Assembly (NCBI GenBank): GCA_025345505.1
Contig: JANVCC010000056.1
Span: 744,001 to 808,000, forward strand
Source: Todiramphus chloris collaris
Taxonomy: Eukaryota > Chordata > Aves > Coraciiformes > Alcedinidae
Direction of reading: 5' to 3'
Length of the DNA stretch: 64,000 nt
This document shows positions 1-14,200 of the stretch, in pieces. The notes under the pieces were generated by a model. The model saw only the letters and a program-made list of their open reading frames with translations. It ran no database searches and had not been told where the DNA came from. The position numbers and the translations under genes are program-made. Position 1 is the first letter of the stretch. Each line of letters begins with the position of its first letter.

Positions 1-2353
1 CAGAACTGTCCTCCATAGGAAGCATTCTGGAGATTCCAAAATATATGTGCAGTCAGTTGTCATTGGGGATCCAAGATTGTCACTGGGGACCAAAGATGGT
101 TTGGGGAACAGAATGGGGGTCCATACTCTGTAAGTTTAGTGAAGATTTATGTAATAGAATTTTTTTAAACAGTAACTGCTCTGAAATTATTTCAAAGCAA
201 AAATCTACAAGTGTTCTATGCTGTATCATTTATTCATTAGATCTGTCACTAGTGGCAATGCTGGCTTTACATGTACATAATTTAACTATTTGTTAACATA
301 GCTATTTTAACTATACTAAACATATTTAAAAACCATATATATAAGAAGTAAAGTTTTAATTTTTTTCTTTCCTTCTGGATGCTCAAGGGTTTTGGATATG
401 CAGGATTGTCCTATGTATCCAGAGGGCTCTATATGAAAAATCCCCAACAAGGGAAGCAGAAATCATCTGAGTAGAACTAACTAAAAGACTGAGTCCAGGC
501 CTACTGAACAACACACTAAATCAGATTGTTATCAGAGAATCTATCTACACCACATTTTACTACTACATACAAATTCAGCCTGCCTACATTTTGAGCTGAT
601 TAGAGGAAACCATTTCAAAACAGAAGCCATGGATTGCTGCGATATAGGGTGTTACAGCTATGCTCAGTTTTTGTGCTGCTGAAGCTATCTGGCTGCTGGA
701 TGGTTCATATTTAGTGAGAACTGGGTCATATTGCTTCAGAGGATGGTCAGGCAGAAATCACGTTTGCCTTTAAAAGCTCGTATAATTATACCTAACAGTG
801 GAAGAACAACTAACCTCTGAATTTTGCTGAATATGACCAAAGCTTATTTTTCTTACTATTCATATATTATTATTATTAACCTTATTTTCCTATCTGTTGT
901 GGAAAACAAAAGTTTGAAAGTAAATATATTCATGTGGCATATTGGTCAAGTTCTAATTTGAGTAATTTTGCTCATTTTTTTCATAGATGTTAATTTCATG
1001 ATGTATGGAAAACCGTGACCTAAAGGAACACTAAAATACTTAAAATGGATATTTTTTTAAACTAGATTCCCCCCCTCCCCAAATCATCCAAACTAGCAAA
1101 GTCACATTTTTCTTTGATATGATACATAATTTATAATACCAAGCACATATGTCATCTGTTGACTTGACAATGACTAGAAATATGACATTTATTACTAAAA
1201 TGTATTGAAAACAAAGGGCAATTTTAACTATGTAGATAATCACAGAAAACAAGGTATACTGAAGATGCATTGGTTATTTATGTCTTTAAAATCTGCATAA
1301 TTTGCAAGAACTCTTTTGTCTATTTAGAGAATGTGAAGGAACATTTTATTAGCACTGTGATTCTCAATGCATATTTTATAATAGTGCTTCATATATGTTT
1401 GAGCATGAAGGAAAAAAGGAGGTACTTCCAAATATTTGCACCCCGGGTCTTTCTTATAAATGAAAGTCTCTAAGTTTTCATTGCTTCCTCCTAAGAGCAG
1501 TATCTTTTAGTAGCACAGAATATGATCTATGGGACTGCAATTCACATACATAAGACAAAAGGAACCAAGATAGGGGATGTCATGACAAATACTGCTTCCT
1601 GTTAGTGGGAATACCATGACTACTTCTGGACCAAGTAGTCTATCAGTAATAGATTAATGGTCTTGAGTTTCAACATCCTACTAAGAAGCATGCTTGAATT
1701 CTCAAGAAAACAAGATCTGATTCTGAGTAGAATTACTGCGTAGGCTTATTTGGATTAAAGGTATCAGAGCAGGTACATAACTAAGAAGGATGTATCTCAA
1801 ACCCTGAACAATCAGCGAAGTTCTGTGTTGAAAACCCTTTCATTTCTTTTCAAAGATTAACATTAATAAAATTTGTGCTGAACTAATGGCTGAAATCCTA
1901 TTCTCATTTCAGAGAATTATAAAACTCCCCTTGACTATGTCAGGAAATACTGGGTACAAGTACCAGGTTGTACATTCTACTAAATAATACTGACACCTCA
2001 TACCTGTTATTAAGGCTTTGAGTGATTTTTATTGAGTAAACAACTGAAGTGACTCAACATTTCTAGAAGACAGAGCATGTGAACAAGGTTTATTTTTTAT
2101 TTTGGCTAGAAAGCCATGTGGACTTACAAAGGACGTTTATTCTATTGGGTCCTCTCTTCTTCATCTATAATCCCTGAATAAGATTCTCTTCATTGTTCTT
2201 GTCTACTTAAAGTATCAGTTCTTTATGTCATACAATGTCTAATCTTATGCAATTCCACAGTCTGCAGCACAATAGAAACAGTGTTAGATGGGCTTCCCAG
2301 GCACTCAGGTCCTTAAAGTTTACATTCATCTTTAAGCACGCAGAGGTATGGAT
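1..2353. other. AT-rich non-coding stretch, no gene recognised
   Basis: Open frames here are short (under about 85 codons), of AT-rich low-complexity composition, and match no family I know. I see no convincing exon flanked by good splice signals, no RNA gene and no clear transposable element. It is consistent with intergenic or intronic DNA. Confidence 0.6.
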
Positions 2354-2409
2354 TAAAAAAAAAACAACAAAAAAAACCCCAAAACCAAACCAAACCAAAC
2401 AAAACCAAC
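2354..2409. repeat. A/C-rich simple repeat (AAAC/AACC type)
   Basis: A run of A interrupted by C grades into repeated AAACC units. Similar A-rich tracts with CCCC/AACC interruptions recur at about 56228-56282 and 60997-61018. No target-site duplication or retroposon body is visible beside it, so I call it a simple repeat, not the tail of a SINE. Confidence 0.75.
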
Positions 2410-2734
2410 TTAAATTTAGGCTTTAAACAGTTACACACATGTACATGTATTTTTCATAGCATCATTGCTTTCTAAATTTGTAATAAACTTACAATAACTC
2501 TATCTTATGCATATTTGATGTGAAACGTTACCTCTAATAGAATAGATGAATTGTGCTAAGTCCCTTTTAGGTATTTTTTCATTAGTTGCAAACTACAGGT
2601 TAGGTCCATTTAGAAAAGAACGGTTTACATCTCAAGGCAAAAATAAACAGTCCTAAAGTTTAGTTTTAGAGATTAAAAAAAAAAAAAAAATTAATTTCAT
2701 TTCTGTCTTTGTGGTTCAGATGAACTTTAATACT

Positions 2735-2760
2735 GGGGGTAGAGGGTGGAGGGGATGGGG
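2735..2760 (+). other. Putative G-quadruplex motif
   Basis: Four G runs of lengths 5, 3, 4 and 4 are separated by loops of 4, 4 and 2 bases, which satisfies the usual G3+N1-7 rule on the plus strand. It stands out in an AT-rich surrounding and follows a 17-base A run (2674-2690) by about 45 bp. Folding is inferred from the pattern only. Confidence 0.55.
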
Positions 2761-5690
2761 TGTTTAAAACTTCTTGGATCTCTGGGAGGGATCTCCTCAA
2801 AGAAACCTTGTTGATTCTTCAAGGACAGCTTCAAGTCAGAGTTCTTAAATATTGGTCACGTTATTCCGTGGTCAAGAAACATAAGGAAAAGCCCTGTTTA
2901 TGAGCCAAGTTTCTCTTTGATGTTCTACCCCTGTAGCAAGACGTCATTGTCAGTGCCCTTGTCTGGAACAGATGGTATCAGGAAACACTTTTCCTGTTTT
3001 TCCTTTTTTACTGTCTTGAGTATCTTGTCAAACTCTAGTTTTTACAGCTACATTGGCAAGGTAGCACTTTGGGCATGATGAAGGAAGTGAAATAGAGGTT
3101 CATGAAGAAGCCTGAGACAATCTCAAGTACCTGTTAAGATATATCATGTCAAAGCTTTGTTCATATGATATTACAGGAATTTGTCACAAAGCACTCAACC
3201 TCAGCAGGATTTGGTGTATCTTCAGACATTCTGGCACAAAAGCTTACAGTGAAATAGAACTTCCTTGAACAATTATTTTCTACTTTGTAGAAACAACACT
3301 TCAAAAAGACTCTCAACAGTCAGTTGATGATTGTGTGTCCTTTTTCTTGTTAAAATCAGAGTCTTAACATTTTAAAGTTTTTAATGAGCATTTCAGTATA
3401 GTTTGCTACCATGGAAGCTGTTCATTATGAGATAATTGTTTCAAAGAGTTGCTGAAAGTGCTTGAATGTTAAATACATGCTACTGTAAGCAAATATTCAC
3501 ACATCTTTCAAAACAGATGTTTGAGAAATGGTAGACTGGATGCTCATGATACCGGCATACAAAGAACATGAAGAAGTGGGATTTTATAGTAAATATGCTT
3601 ACAACTACATGGAGGTTGACCCACAATGTTTTGTTTTGGTTTTTTTTTTAAATTTATTTTAAATTAAATGCATAAAGCAGTAATAACCCTAACAGTTTTT
3701 GTAAGGACAAGTTCACTGCGGACACCAGTAATTCTTGTTTTCCTCTGTTCTTCCATCCACATCTCTCTGCAGCTTTCCTACCCAGACCCAACACCCACTC
3801 ACGCCCCTTGTTTTCTTCTGTCAGCTGGGGCTCTGAGTATTTTCAGTTTGTGCACACAACCTTCTCCCCCCCCCCACCCCCCTTTCTGTTATTTGTTTGG
3901 GAGATAATAATTCCTGTGTCAAGATATCTTAAATTCTATAAGGCAGAGTAGCAAGGTTGGATAGGAAGGCATTAGGGGTGCCATCTGTTACAGACAATTG
4001 CAGAAATACTAAAGCTGAGGTTCTGCCAAACACATGGTGAAAGCTCCATTGTCCTCTCTTTCTCCTTTTGTTGTTTTTCGTGATACATCCCCAAATCAAT
4101 AGCATTCTTTTGATTGATTCCTAGAATATTGTCTGGTATTGATTGGCTAGGACATTCAGCAGATATTGCATTACAGACAGATGTTATTACATTGTTAATC
4201 TGTCCTTACAAACTTTAAGAACTGGCATTTTTTACTTTCCTATTTTTAGTTTATATTCTTGTGGTTTTCAGTTATATTTTGTGCTACCTTGTTTACAGTT
4301 TTCTTTGTCAATCTGATATCTGAATACCATACGGTTTTATTTATGGTGGATATGTTTGCTAGTATTTAAATACGTAGCACATCATAGTACTTTGTGGTCA
4401 TTAAGGTATCTGGGAGAGAGCTCTTTGCGCTTGCTGAGCTCAAAACCTAGGTAACAGGCAGACCCTTATACATGTACGTATTGCCATTACAACAGAAACA
4501 ATCAACTGCTAAATGTCTCATTTTTCTTGTTAAATTAAATAGATTGGATTTCTGATCTTAAAGCATTGAACACAAGATTGAAACAGAACTAACTGCTGTA
4601 ATTCAAATCTACTATTAGTTTATATAATGATTTTCCTAGATTGTAAATACCTTGCTACATTATACTTATCCTAAGCTTATTTTTCACTTGATGATCCTGG
4701 AGTGGTTTTTTTGGTTGAGGTGTTTTGGTTATTTTTCTGTATGTGCATGCTTTTTATTTTTTCAAACAGATGATTTCTTATCTGTTTCTCTTCCCTCAGA
4801 ATGTCAGCCTTTTATTATACTGAATCGGAGCTAAAAAGACACTTATGATCTGGCTCCAAGAGTGAATCAGAAAAGCAGGTCTGCACAGACAAGCAAAACC
4901 TGACATCCAGTCTCCCTTGGCTACATTTTTCTGTACTTGTATATTTTAACAATTATCACTCATTTATTGTAACCTCCTGTGGCTTTCAATATACCCAAAA
5001 CTTCATGTTTCCACAAATTTCTCATGACCCTCTACTTCTGTTTACCCTCCCCTCTTTCTATTATCATACCTTTTATTTTCACAGTGAACCACCTGCAAAC
5101 TATGTCAGAAGCTCAAAATAAGAAATGGATCTTGCCAAATTAGCAAGTGTCTTGAAAAATATAATTGAAAAATACTTTGCTGCTAGAGCAACAAAGGTGG
5201 AAAATATTTCTCCCTTGCCCAAATTACACTCCTTAGTACATTCATGCACTGTTTTTCTTTGTTTAACATTTGTATTGAAGTACACCTTGCTTAAATATCA
5301 CTTCAGTTAAGTCTTTTTGGTATCTCTAGAATATAGGACTGAACTGTTATGGCTTATTCCTGTATTTGATGATTTGTCTGCTGTAAACAGAGTATGCCTG
5401 GATATTTGCAATGACAAACAAACTTGGTTAATCTTAGTAGGGAAGCTGCAGAATGTTCGTGCAATCTTTTGGAAGCAGAACTTTACCCATCACAGGGACT
5501 CCTTTTTTTTTATTGATTTGAAAATACCTGTGTTCAGAGTTTGAATGGCAGAGCTGAATCTGAAAGGCCAGTCACTTTCTTCCCATGGGCCTTGCTTCAC
5601 TAGGAAACTATGAGAGTGGATGAAGATTTCAGTGCCTGCAGAACTTGAAGTTAAAAAAAATATTCGCTAATTGTTAGCTTACTTCACCAA
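2761..5690. other. Non-coding stretch, no gene recognised
   Basis: No recognisable exon or transposon. The one compositional oddity is a C-rich tract at 3866-3882 (ten C, one A, six C), the complement of a G-rich run. The frame at 3668-3907 that reads through it is proline/serine-rich because of the tract and is not taken as a gene. Confidence 0.55.
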
Positions 5691-5696
5691 CGTGAT

Positions 5697-5750
5697 CTGC
5701 CACAAGAGGGCAGAGGCTTACGTCACTCAGCTTAATCTACTGTCATATAA
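5697..5750 (+). promoter_or_regulatory. Candidate regulatory cluster: CTCF-like, CRE-like and TATA-like motifs
   Basis: CCACAAGAGGGCAG at 5700-5713 fits the core CTCF consensus (CCA-C-[CA]-AG-[AG]-[GT]GGC-[AG]) on the plus strand. Four bases later TTACGTCA (5718-5725) is a CRE/ATF-type octamer, and CATATAA (5744-5750) is a TATA-like box about 20 bp downstream. The order CRE then TATA would suit a plus-strand start site around 5775, but no recognisable exon follows. CTCF and CREB/ATF binding are known for these motif classes; occupancy and promoter activity here are inference. It could equally be an enhancer or insulator element. Confidence 0.45.
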
Positions 5751-8175
5751 GAGTGTCAGGGATCTTTAATGGTGAAATTTATCGAAGTTTAAATACCAGA
5801 GTGAAAAGTGAAATTCCATTAACTATTTTTAAATGTCTTTAGGCTACAAAGCCAAAAGCAGCAACACAACTCTATCGTTTCCGCTGTGATGAATACAAGT
5901 ATTGTAGTTTATAAGGCATTAATTACTATGCAAGTATGCAAAATGGGGGCTTTATATGAAAATAATTTGTATGGAGAAAGGGTTTATTAGTTTGAAAAAT
6001 GTGTCAAGCCAAGTTACTGAAACATTTATGTAAATAGGGTCCATTGTTGCATTACAAAAAATGGGTGGATTTTGGAGTGGGAAAGTTTTAGGAAACCAAA
6101 ACTATAAGGCTAATGTTATGGCAAATCACACTTTGGTATAAACTACATCATGGCCTCTTTTTTTTTTTTTTCTTTTTTTTTAACTAAAGACAGATCTAGA
6201 ATAGTTTATCTGCATTGGATTGGCAAATGCCTCACAGTGAAATAAACTTTATTAAAATATTTAGCAAGCTGTGCTCAGTACTTCACACATGTATGCTCCC
6301 TTTAGTCATCTCTTGCACTTTATTGGAAAAAGAACAATGACTGGAGTTTGTATCCCTAAATCATCAAAAAAGATGAGAAAATATTTGTCTGAAACTTGAT
6401 CTAGACTTCAATGATATTCCAGAATTTTTATCAGTAAGGAGTTTGAAAAATGCTGGTTCAAAAATACAGTTTAGCTGGCAGAAATGAGTGAATTTGCTGC
6501 TATAGGCATAAATGGGTCTTCTTTTGGAAGAGACAGTATTAGAAACACTGGACACATGATGCTCTGACCTGCTGTCATTAAAACACACTGTTGTGGGTTA
6601 TGGCTGATTGGGTAGTAGAGAAAATCAAATCAAAACAATAACATGTTATACTTATATTCTGTACTGGTACAGTCATTCTGATGAAAAATGAGGAAGTGAA
6701 AAAAATCAAGCTCACTTTTTCCACACAGGGGTAATTTCCATTGCCTACACTGACTCTCACCACATTAAGACTTGTTATAAATGGAAGTTGATGGAACTAT
6801 GACTTAATGATTTGTTGGTTTAGATTCTACACACCACACCACTATCCCCCCTCTCTGGTTTTCTACTGTTGCTTCATGAAAGAACAAAATAATGTAGAAT
6901 ATTTTTCTCAGCATAGCAGCTTGTCCACATTGTTTATAATTATAGTTAGATTAAAAAAAAAAGACACTTTTCTGTAGTTCATTAGCTAATTTAACTCCTG
7001 AATTTAAATGTTGAATATCAATATGTGATCTATCTATCATTAACACACATTGCTTAAAAAGACCAGGAATTTCCTTTTCCTCTTACAGATACCACAGCTG
7101 TAAAGCAAGAGCAGGTCTTGCCTATCTCAATTTTTTTACTAAGCATGAGCTTAGTAAAAGGCTGTGCTACAGAAGAAAGCAAGAGAGGAAAAGTTAATGC
7201 TCTTTGCAATTTAGTTAAAGTATATTCTAACAAAGTACAGATTTCTGTATAGTGAGATTGCTACATCCTTTCTCCAGTGACCTCTTAAAGATACTGTTAG
7301 ACACAATTGGTGGGAGGAGATACAGCACAAATCTCTGCACATATACAAGCTCACAAAACTGGTGGTGATGATTGTAATTATCACCGACAGGATGAAGGAG
7401 GTAGTTATAAAGTTCCATTAAGATAACAGAGTTAGCACATTAGAAAACCCCCACATTTTTCTCTTCAGGTAAGCAGATATCATGCTCCAGAAGCTGGAAT
7501 ATATCTATTTCAAAAGATTTTAGGTGAGAATTCTCTTGCACTATTCCGTGGCCACCTACTATTCACCATGGCCTATAAATTACAACTTGGAATACCTTTT
7601 CCTAGGCCATTGATAAAATGGCTCCAAAAAGTACTCTCCATTAAAGCTACTGTGGACTTTAAAAAGTGTGTGGGGGGTGTTTTTATGATTGGAAAACAGA
7701 CTAGTCTGACACCTAGGAATCTGGATAACCAACAATCCCTGACTCTGCAGTTGTCCATGGGCTACCCAGGAGCCAGTGAGGTCAGGTGGGTTGTTGTGAA
7801 ACTAAACAGGATTTTATCAGAAACTTGTCTAGTTTCATTCAAAAGACGGATCACAACTGCCTGATTTCCATTTTTTGCCTGACAAACTAATACTGCCTGA
7901 TGGAAATGTTCCATCAGAAATTTTCCAACCAGGCCTGCCTCGTCTCTGTTATAAATTAACTGATGACAGCACTAACATGTTTAATGTAGTGGGAACAACA
8001 ATCAAAGGACTTACTATATCAGCTGTGATTATCACCGTATATCTGACTTATTTCCAGCACTTCCAAGAACACTAGTACTTGAAAGACCAATTTTTTTGGG
8101 GAAAAATTAAACAGTGACTCAAGAGCTTTTTTAAAGCAAGGGTATTAGGATGAAAAGAAAGAGACAAAGTATTTC
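5751..8175. other. Non-coding stretch, no gene recognised
   Basis: Frames at 6364-6588, 7568-7864 and others are short and unrecognised. At 7568-7864 both strands are open over much of the same DNA, which is typical of chance. Only a short hairpin (7134-7159) stands out. Confidence 0.55.
7134..7159. repeat. Perfect inverted repeat, 11-bp arms, 4-base loop
   Basis: The arms TTTTACTAAGC and GCTTAGTAAAA are exact complements around the loop ATGA. No transposon is evident around it. It may be chance, a very short MITE-like relic, or a protein-binding dyad. Confidence 0.6.
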
Positions 8176-8262
8176 CAACTTAGGCAGCACAAAAACTTAG
8201 GTGACTGATACTTAGAGGATGATCCAGGAAGTCAGTTAGGTACCCAGGTTCCCCTGGGTAAG
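8176..8262. repeat. Possible decayed ancient interspersed repeat
   Basis: The segment has a TTAGG-rich arrangement around a GAGGAT-GATCCAGG-like core and ends in a hairpin with 8-bp arms TACCCAGG/CCTGGGTA at 8241-8260. This recalls ancient amniote repeats containing TTAGG and GAGGATCTGGG blocks. The resemblance is from memory and short, so it is only a suggestion. Confidence 0.2.
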
Positions 8263-11200
8263 TAAAGACATACAAGAAACTCACTAGGCTGGCCCACAAA
8301 AACCCTTCTGTGAATGGGGCAGCTTCAGCCAATAAACCACTGTGAGTATAAAAATCCACCTAAAACCCCACCAAACGTACCAGTGACAGTGTTGCCTATT
8401 AAAGACCTCCATGCATGCAGACTCTACAGACTGGAATAATTTTCTGAAGACAGGCACTTAATTAGTCAGGACTCACTTTTTATGGAACTTAGCTTGCCAA
8501 TAATACCTGCGTTTTTCAAAGCAACTCACCAATTAGACTAATCTGTTCAAAAGCATAAAAACTGTGGTTTTGTTCTTAGCCTGCGCAAATTCAAATCTAC
8601 ACCTCCCACTTCCCAAGTGTACATCCTAGTCACCAGAGTGTGGGAAAGCTACTTACAGCAATCATGAAAATCAGGCCCAGTATATGTTAGTTTTAGATTA
8701 GAATACATCAGGAACTCTATTTGCATAGTTTCCAAAAATAAAACTGTACAATAGACATCTTAAGCTCTTCAGTCAGTCTTTTTCCAGTGTCAGGAGATGG
8801 CACATTTTACTGAGTTAAAATCAATTGTAAATTCCCACAGATTTCAAGAGAGACAGATTATCACTGCAAACTAGTAATACCAAAGGAAAAAAAAAAAATT
8901 GTCTTTTTCTTTTATAACTGGATTAATTTGTACTTGATTCATATTTTTAAATGTCATTTTTATATCCAGAAGGCCAGCTATCATTCTTGTACCCTTTGAA
9001 TAAGACAGCTGTGAAGGGGACAGATTAAAAAAATGCTGTAATTTTAACAAAGTTTCAATTCTCAATTGGTTTTCTCCATGAATCTTGCACGTGCGTAATA
9101 CCTTAAAGCCAGGTCTGACTCGTAGCCATTAGTTCCACCAAGTATAGAAGACATCCATAACCCTTCACTACACTGTAAAAGGCATCTTTATGCTGAATAA
9201 AGTCTGCCAGTCTTATTAACCTTTTTGACACTTAATATGCCTTATATCACAGTACTCTCTTTAGACTGTCTAATTTCTTTGGACCATTTAAAAAAAACTA
9301 AACTGGAATATTCCTTCCCCAAAGATTTAATATCAGTGAAGCTGTATGCAGCGAAGAAGGATCTGAAAGGACTCACCTGTTGCAAGTTTAGGAAGTACCA
9401 CAGCAATGAGAACATCACAGAGAATTATGAGAGAAATTGCTGGAAAAAAATTAAGTTGTTCTGAAGTAGTGATTTAAATGAGAGTCAAAGGAAATTCACA
9501 AGATGAAGTTGGCCAAAATTGCTGTTGGGAAAGGAGAAAAATGTGATTAGTAGAGGTACATCTGTAATTAGCCTACATTCACATTTTCAAAAATATTTAA
9601 GTGACATTGGCAGTTAATGGTATGGTAAGAAAATCGCAAGTGGTTCAGCTAAGGAAACTAAGGAAGGTATTACCCTCTCTCAGATGAGATGCAGGAGCTA
9701 ACAGTGTGACTGCTCCTCATTGGTTTCACTGCAAAGTAAAATGGGTTAACTTAAATTTTGAGCAAACCTGTTCAAATTTCCAATAAAAGGATCTGGAAAA
9801 ACACACTTCATTGTCCAATCTTAGCTAAGGCACCACCAATAGTACCCAGTAGAGTGAGGTGTTTTAAAACTGCCACACTTGTAACATTTTCATTCATCAA
9901 GCAATACCCTAAACTCCTGTTTAAAATAAGTCTTTGAGATGTCTGTAACACACAGTAAAAAAATTTTGTAGAGACATCTGAAGTAGCCCTTAACAGCTCA
10001 CTTTTTACTGGAAGCTGCATGTTACCACAGTGCCCTGCTGGCTACAGTCATATGGTTGCATTGGTCTCCCATGACATGTAGGCTCTGAAGTCTCATAGGT
10101 AACCTGTGTCTACAATGGCTATGATGTTTTTGCAGAGGAGTCCACAATTGACCAATACAAGCTAAAGACTGGTCAGAGTTGATAGAGGCTGTAAATGGCA
10201 GAGAACTTCTCCTACAGTACTTCTGGAGAGCTCTCACTATCTGCTGCTTCTTCTGCAGTCCTGGACTGCAATACAAAAATCTCCCCTTCAGAAGCCAGCC
10301 CAAATAGAACAAAACATGCAGATGCCAGTTACACCCTGTGTAAGTGTGCCATAGGTTGTGGACCAGACAGAGGATATTCCTTCAATCTTAGAACTATCTG
10401 ATTCCAAATTGTTATCAAATATGTACAATTAATAGATACTGCTGTGAAAAAATACACTGTATCATGGCTCTCTCTATCTCACTAAAACTCACAATGCCAG
10501 TATTACAATTTAGCTCATTGGAAAATGTGTAACTCATGTATAGTGTTAGAGACCACAAATCAGTATTTTGATACACATAAATGTGTTTTCAAGTAATAAA
10601 TTGAATTAATAAAGTGTCTGATAAAATATTATCCACTGCAGAGCTTCTCTTAAAGGAAGTGGTGATTTTAGACATAGTAAATTGAAACCATTGAAATGAT
10701 TTAATTTTGAGCAGATCCTTTCAAGCTGCTCGGTCTGTGCACTTGCAAGTTCTGACCTGATATAATTTTCCTCCTTTCTTGACATGCTTAGTTCCACTAA
10801 GAGGACCATATTTTTATTCTTCTATGTTGGACGAATTTTAACAATGAATTTCAGGGTTCTTGGCTTAACTCCCTCATGGCTTTATAACACAAATATTTCA
10901 ACATGTTGTACTGAACAGGTTTTTTTTTTTTTCTGATGCACTGAACTATTTCAGTAATTGCTCATTTGCAATTACATATTAATTGGCACAGTTCATATAT
11001 TTCACCAAGGACATTGTTTTTTGTGGTAGCATGATCAATGTCCTGAAGTAAATGACATTTAAATGCAGAATAAACTTAAGGTTAAATAAAGTGTTCAAAT
11101 CCCTACTGTTCTGTGTAATGGCATAGAAACCAATACAATGAGATCAATCATTAAGAAACCTTTATAAGATTTTTTTCAGACTTGATCTTACCTAATGTAA

Positions 11201-14200
11201 TGGTAACAGTTTCAAATGAAAAATATATCTAATATGTTATAATAAGTTCAGTATAGTCAAAATAATTTATATTTTGTACTTGGAACATATTTAATTTCTA
11301 TTTAACTTAGAAATAACACAAGAGGCATCAATGGCCAGGACACTGAGCATTTTAGAAAGCACTGAAGGGATTCCAGATAGTTTCCACTTTCAAGAATTTT
11401 TAGAAATAAAAATTAACCAGAAATGTAATTTGATCAATATTCTTCAAAATTATATAAGCAAAGGTTCTTGCCTGAGAATAATAAAAAGAACATTGATGTT
11501 CAGAATATTACTCTTTTTGAACACCTGATGAAAGGAGCAATATGAGATTGCAATACAACTCCATCTTAAAAATTTTTAATTTATAAGACTTTTACTTGAA
11601 AACCTGGGAAACGCTAATATATTACAGCTTTGAGTTTTGGGCATCAGGAGTTTGTGCTGAAATACTGTGATCTAATTTTTTTAAAGAATCAATCATAATG
11701 CTACAGACCAACAATGAAAATAATTTTACCAAGAACAGAAGATAGTTGGGAGAGCCTATGAAACATTAAAAGATGATAATTACATGGCAAATGTCACAAA
11801 GAGACAATAAAAGCAAGACATAAGAGATTTCACCCATCACTGAATTAATTTAAAACCCCCAGAAACCAATGAATCATTACTAGAACTTCTATGCAGAACA
11901 GTTCAGAGGGTTATGTTTCAGCAGCATGTCTACTTGTCACCCTCATTATAAATCTCCTCATAAGGATATGACCTTCATTTAAGGTTACTATGCTTGTGTT
12001 CCTAATTACAGAAATTCATATTTTCATTGACAGTGTAATATGATCTTTTACCTTTCTAGATGTTATTCTAAGCAAAGAGAAAAATTTGGTGATAGTGTCT
12101 GAACTCTGATAGTAGGCCACAGTATCCCTAATTTTACGAATAAAGATGTACAGGAGCTTTTATCAAAGCAAAACTCACTGTGAATGAATAATCTGGGACC
12201 ACATCTATATTGTCCTGCAAGATTTAAGAATAATTTACTTCTCTGCAAAGTCAGTGCAATGCACCATCTAAAGACAAGCTTTAATATTCCACAGGGCATC
12301 TGTGATTTTAGATTATGCCTGACAGTAGAGACTTGGGCTCTGCAAACCACGTTACTGCATTTAGGGTATAATTTTTTTGCCCCCTACTTAGCAGGCCTAA
12401 ATAATTCAGAATCTGAAACACAGTACCACTTAACACCTAAATACTGCCAGTATCCAGGACCAAGCTAATGCAATAACATAACTACTGTTTTATTAACAAT
12501 TTCAATTTTAAAATTTAGATTTCTCCAAACAGGTTTAATACTGTAGACTTGAGCTCTTTATCTTTGATATGTCAGTTAGGAATCTTGGGACGGATGTTAA
12601 ACTTCTAGCTATATCAATTGTCCCTATGCATGTTTGATCTATTACACAAAGAAAAAACATTAAAAGATGGCGTATCAGTTCAAACATTGCATATGAATCT
12701 ATAGCAAGGTAATCCATAACAAGGTATTAGCCAGTGATTACTTGCAGGACATTTCTTGTTCTCTACCACAGAAGAAATGAAATGGAAACCATTATTTCTC
12801 ACATTTCATACAAGACTATGTATATGCACACAGGATATGCCTATCTCTCTATCTTTTGCAAATAAAATCTCAGTAAAGAAAGAAACAAACAGTAATATTA
12901 TATACATCATGTGGTCCTGCCCCTAAGTTACAATTTGGAAGAAAGCCTGGGGAGGAAGGGAACAAGGGAGACATGGTTTCTCTTCATTTCCAGTTTCCGT
13001 AAGGTCTAGGACACAGTGTTGTGGATGGCAGAGTTTGCTGCAGGGTTCTTCATTCTTTATGTTGCTCATGCTTTTTTGTGTCAAGGACGCCTAGGGCTCA
13101 GTGGAGACACCTCTTCATCTATTTGTTTGGATCTAAATAAATACACACATCTCTGTGACTTTGCACCCTTCTGAGATGCTCTCCCTATTGTTCTTTATGA
13201 AGTGTGTATTTCAGAATTATTTTGACAGTGTGTATTTGTTTGCATTCTGTACCAGTATGTCAATTTGTCTTAGTTCTGAGGATGTCTCCATTTTAGAGAA
13301 CATGGACTATTAAAAAGAGTATTATTTATACAAAGTCTCCGTAGCCTGTTTTGGCCTACATCCTCTGAGGTAAATGGAGAATCTATGAGGGACATTAAAG
13401 AGAATGGAATAAGATGATAAGGCCTCTTGTTTTCTTTCTATAGATCTCATTTCCTATTTTGAAACTGTTGAAAACAGTTCCTCCAAAGCTTCTTATGACA
13501 CTACAGAAATGCAGAAAACCCAAGGACATGATATTTTTCTGAGCAAAACATGTATTTTTTCTTTCTATTTTAAAATAGACACACAGATGTTCAAATTATA
13601 AAGGGGATCCTGACAACTTGCTATGCAGTGCTCAGAGAAGCAAAGTCCCGTTGCAAAGCATATTTGATCACAGTCCAGAAGACAACTGTCTATCCTATGA
13701 ACCTATCCAATATGACAGGGTAAATAAAACTCTGAAATGAATGTTGTAGAGGGTTCTTCATTAGGTTATCTCTGCCACCACCAGGAAATTCTACCTCAGT
13801 CAAAGGTGCCGAAGGATTGGTTACGGGTGAAAACAGGAGGTGCACCATTCCTTAGTGCTCCTGTGATACAGTGGACACTGTGTTGCTGCTGGGTCAGCAG
13901 CACAGATTGCCTCCTCTGAGTTAGCTGCATTGAAACAAGGCATCACACCCAGAAGACTTAATGGTGGCTCAGTAGTGAAATTGAGAGTGGTTGGGAAATT
14001 CATACACATTTCCTTCTTTTTCATTGACATTTCATTCTTATTCAGCTATAGGCCTGGTAACATTTACTGTCTCCAAACTTTCACAGTAGCTCAGCACAAT
14101 GAATCTGTTGCACATCTAACATGTTTATAGGAAAGGAAAATAACATAGAGCAGACCTCTACTAAGACAGTGAACACTGAATGAAGAATCAGAACAAATCA

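Noticed and set aside
7568-7864. 98-codon frame with an open frame on the opposite strand
   Set aside because: No family resemblance; dual-strand openness and AT-rich codons suggest chance.
10022-10401. Open frames on both strands
   Set aside because: No known protein segment; the CTGCAG acceptor-like site lacks a partner donor.
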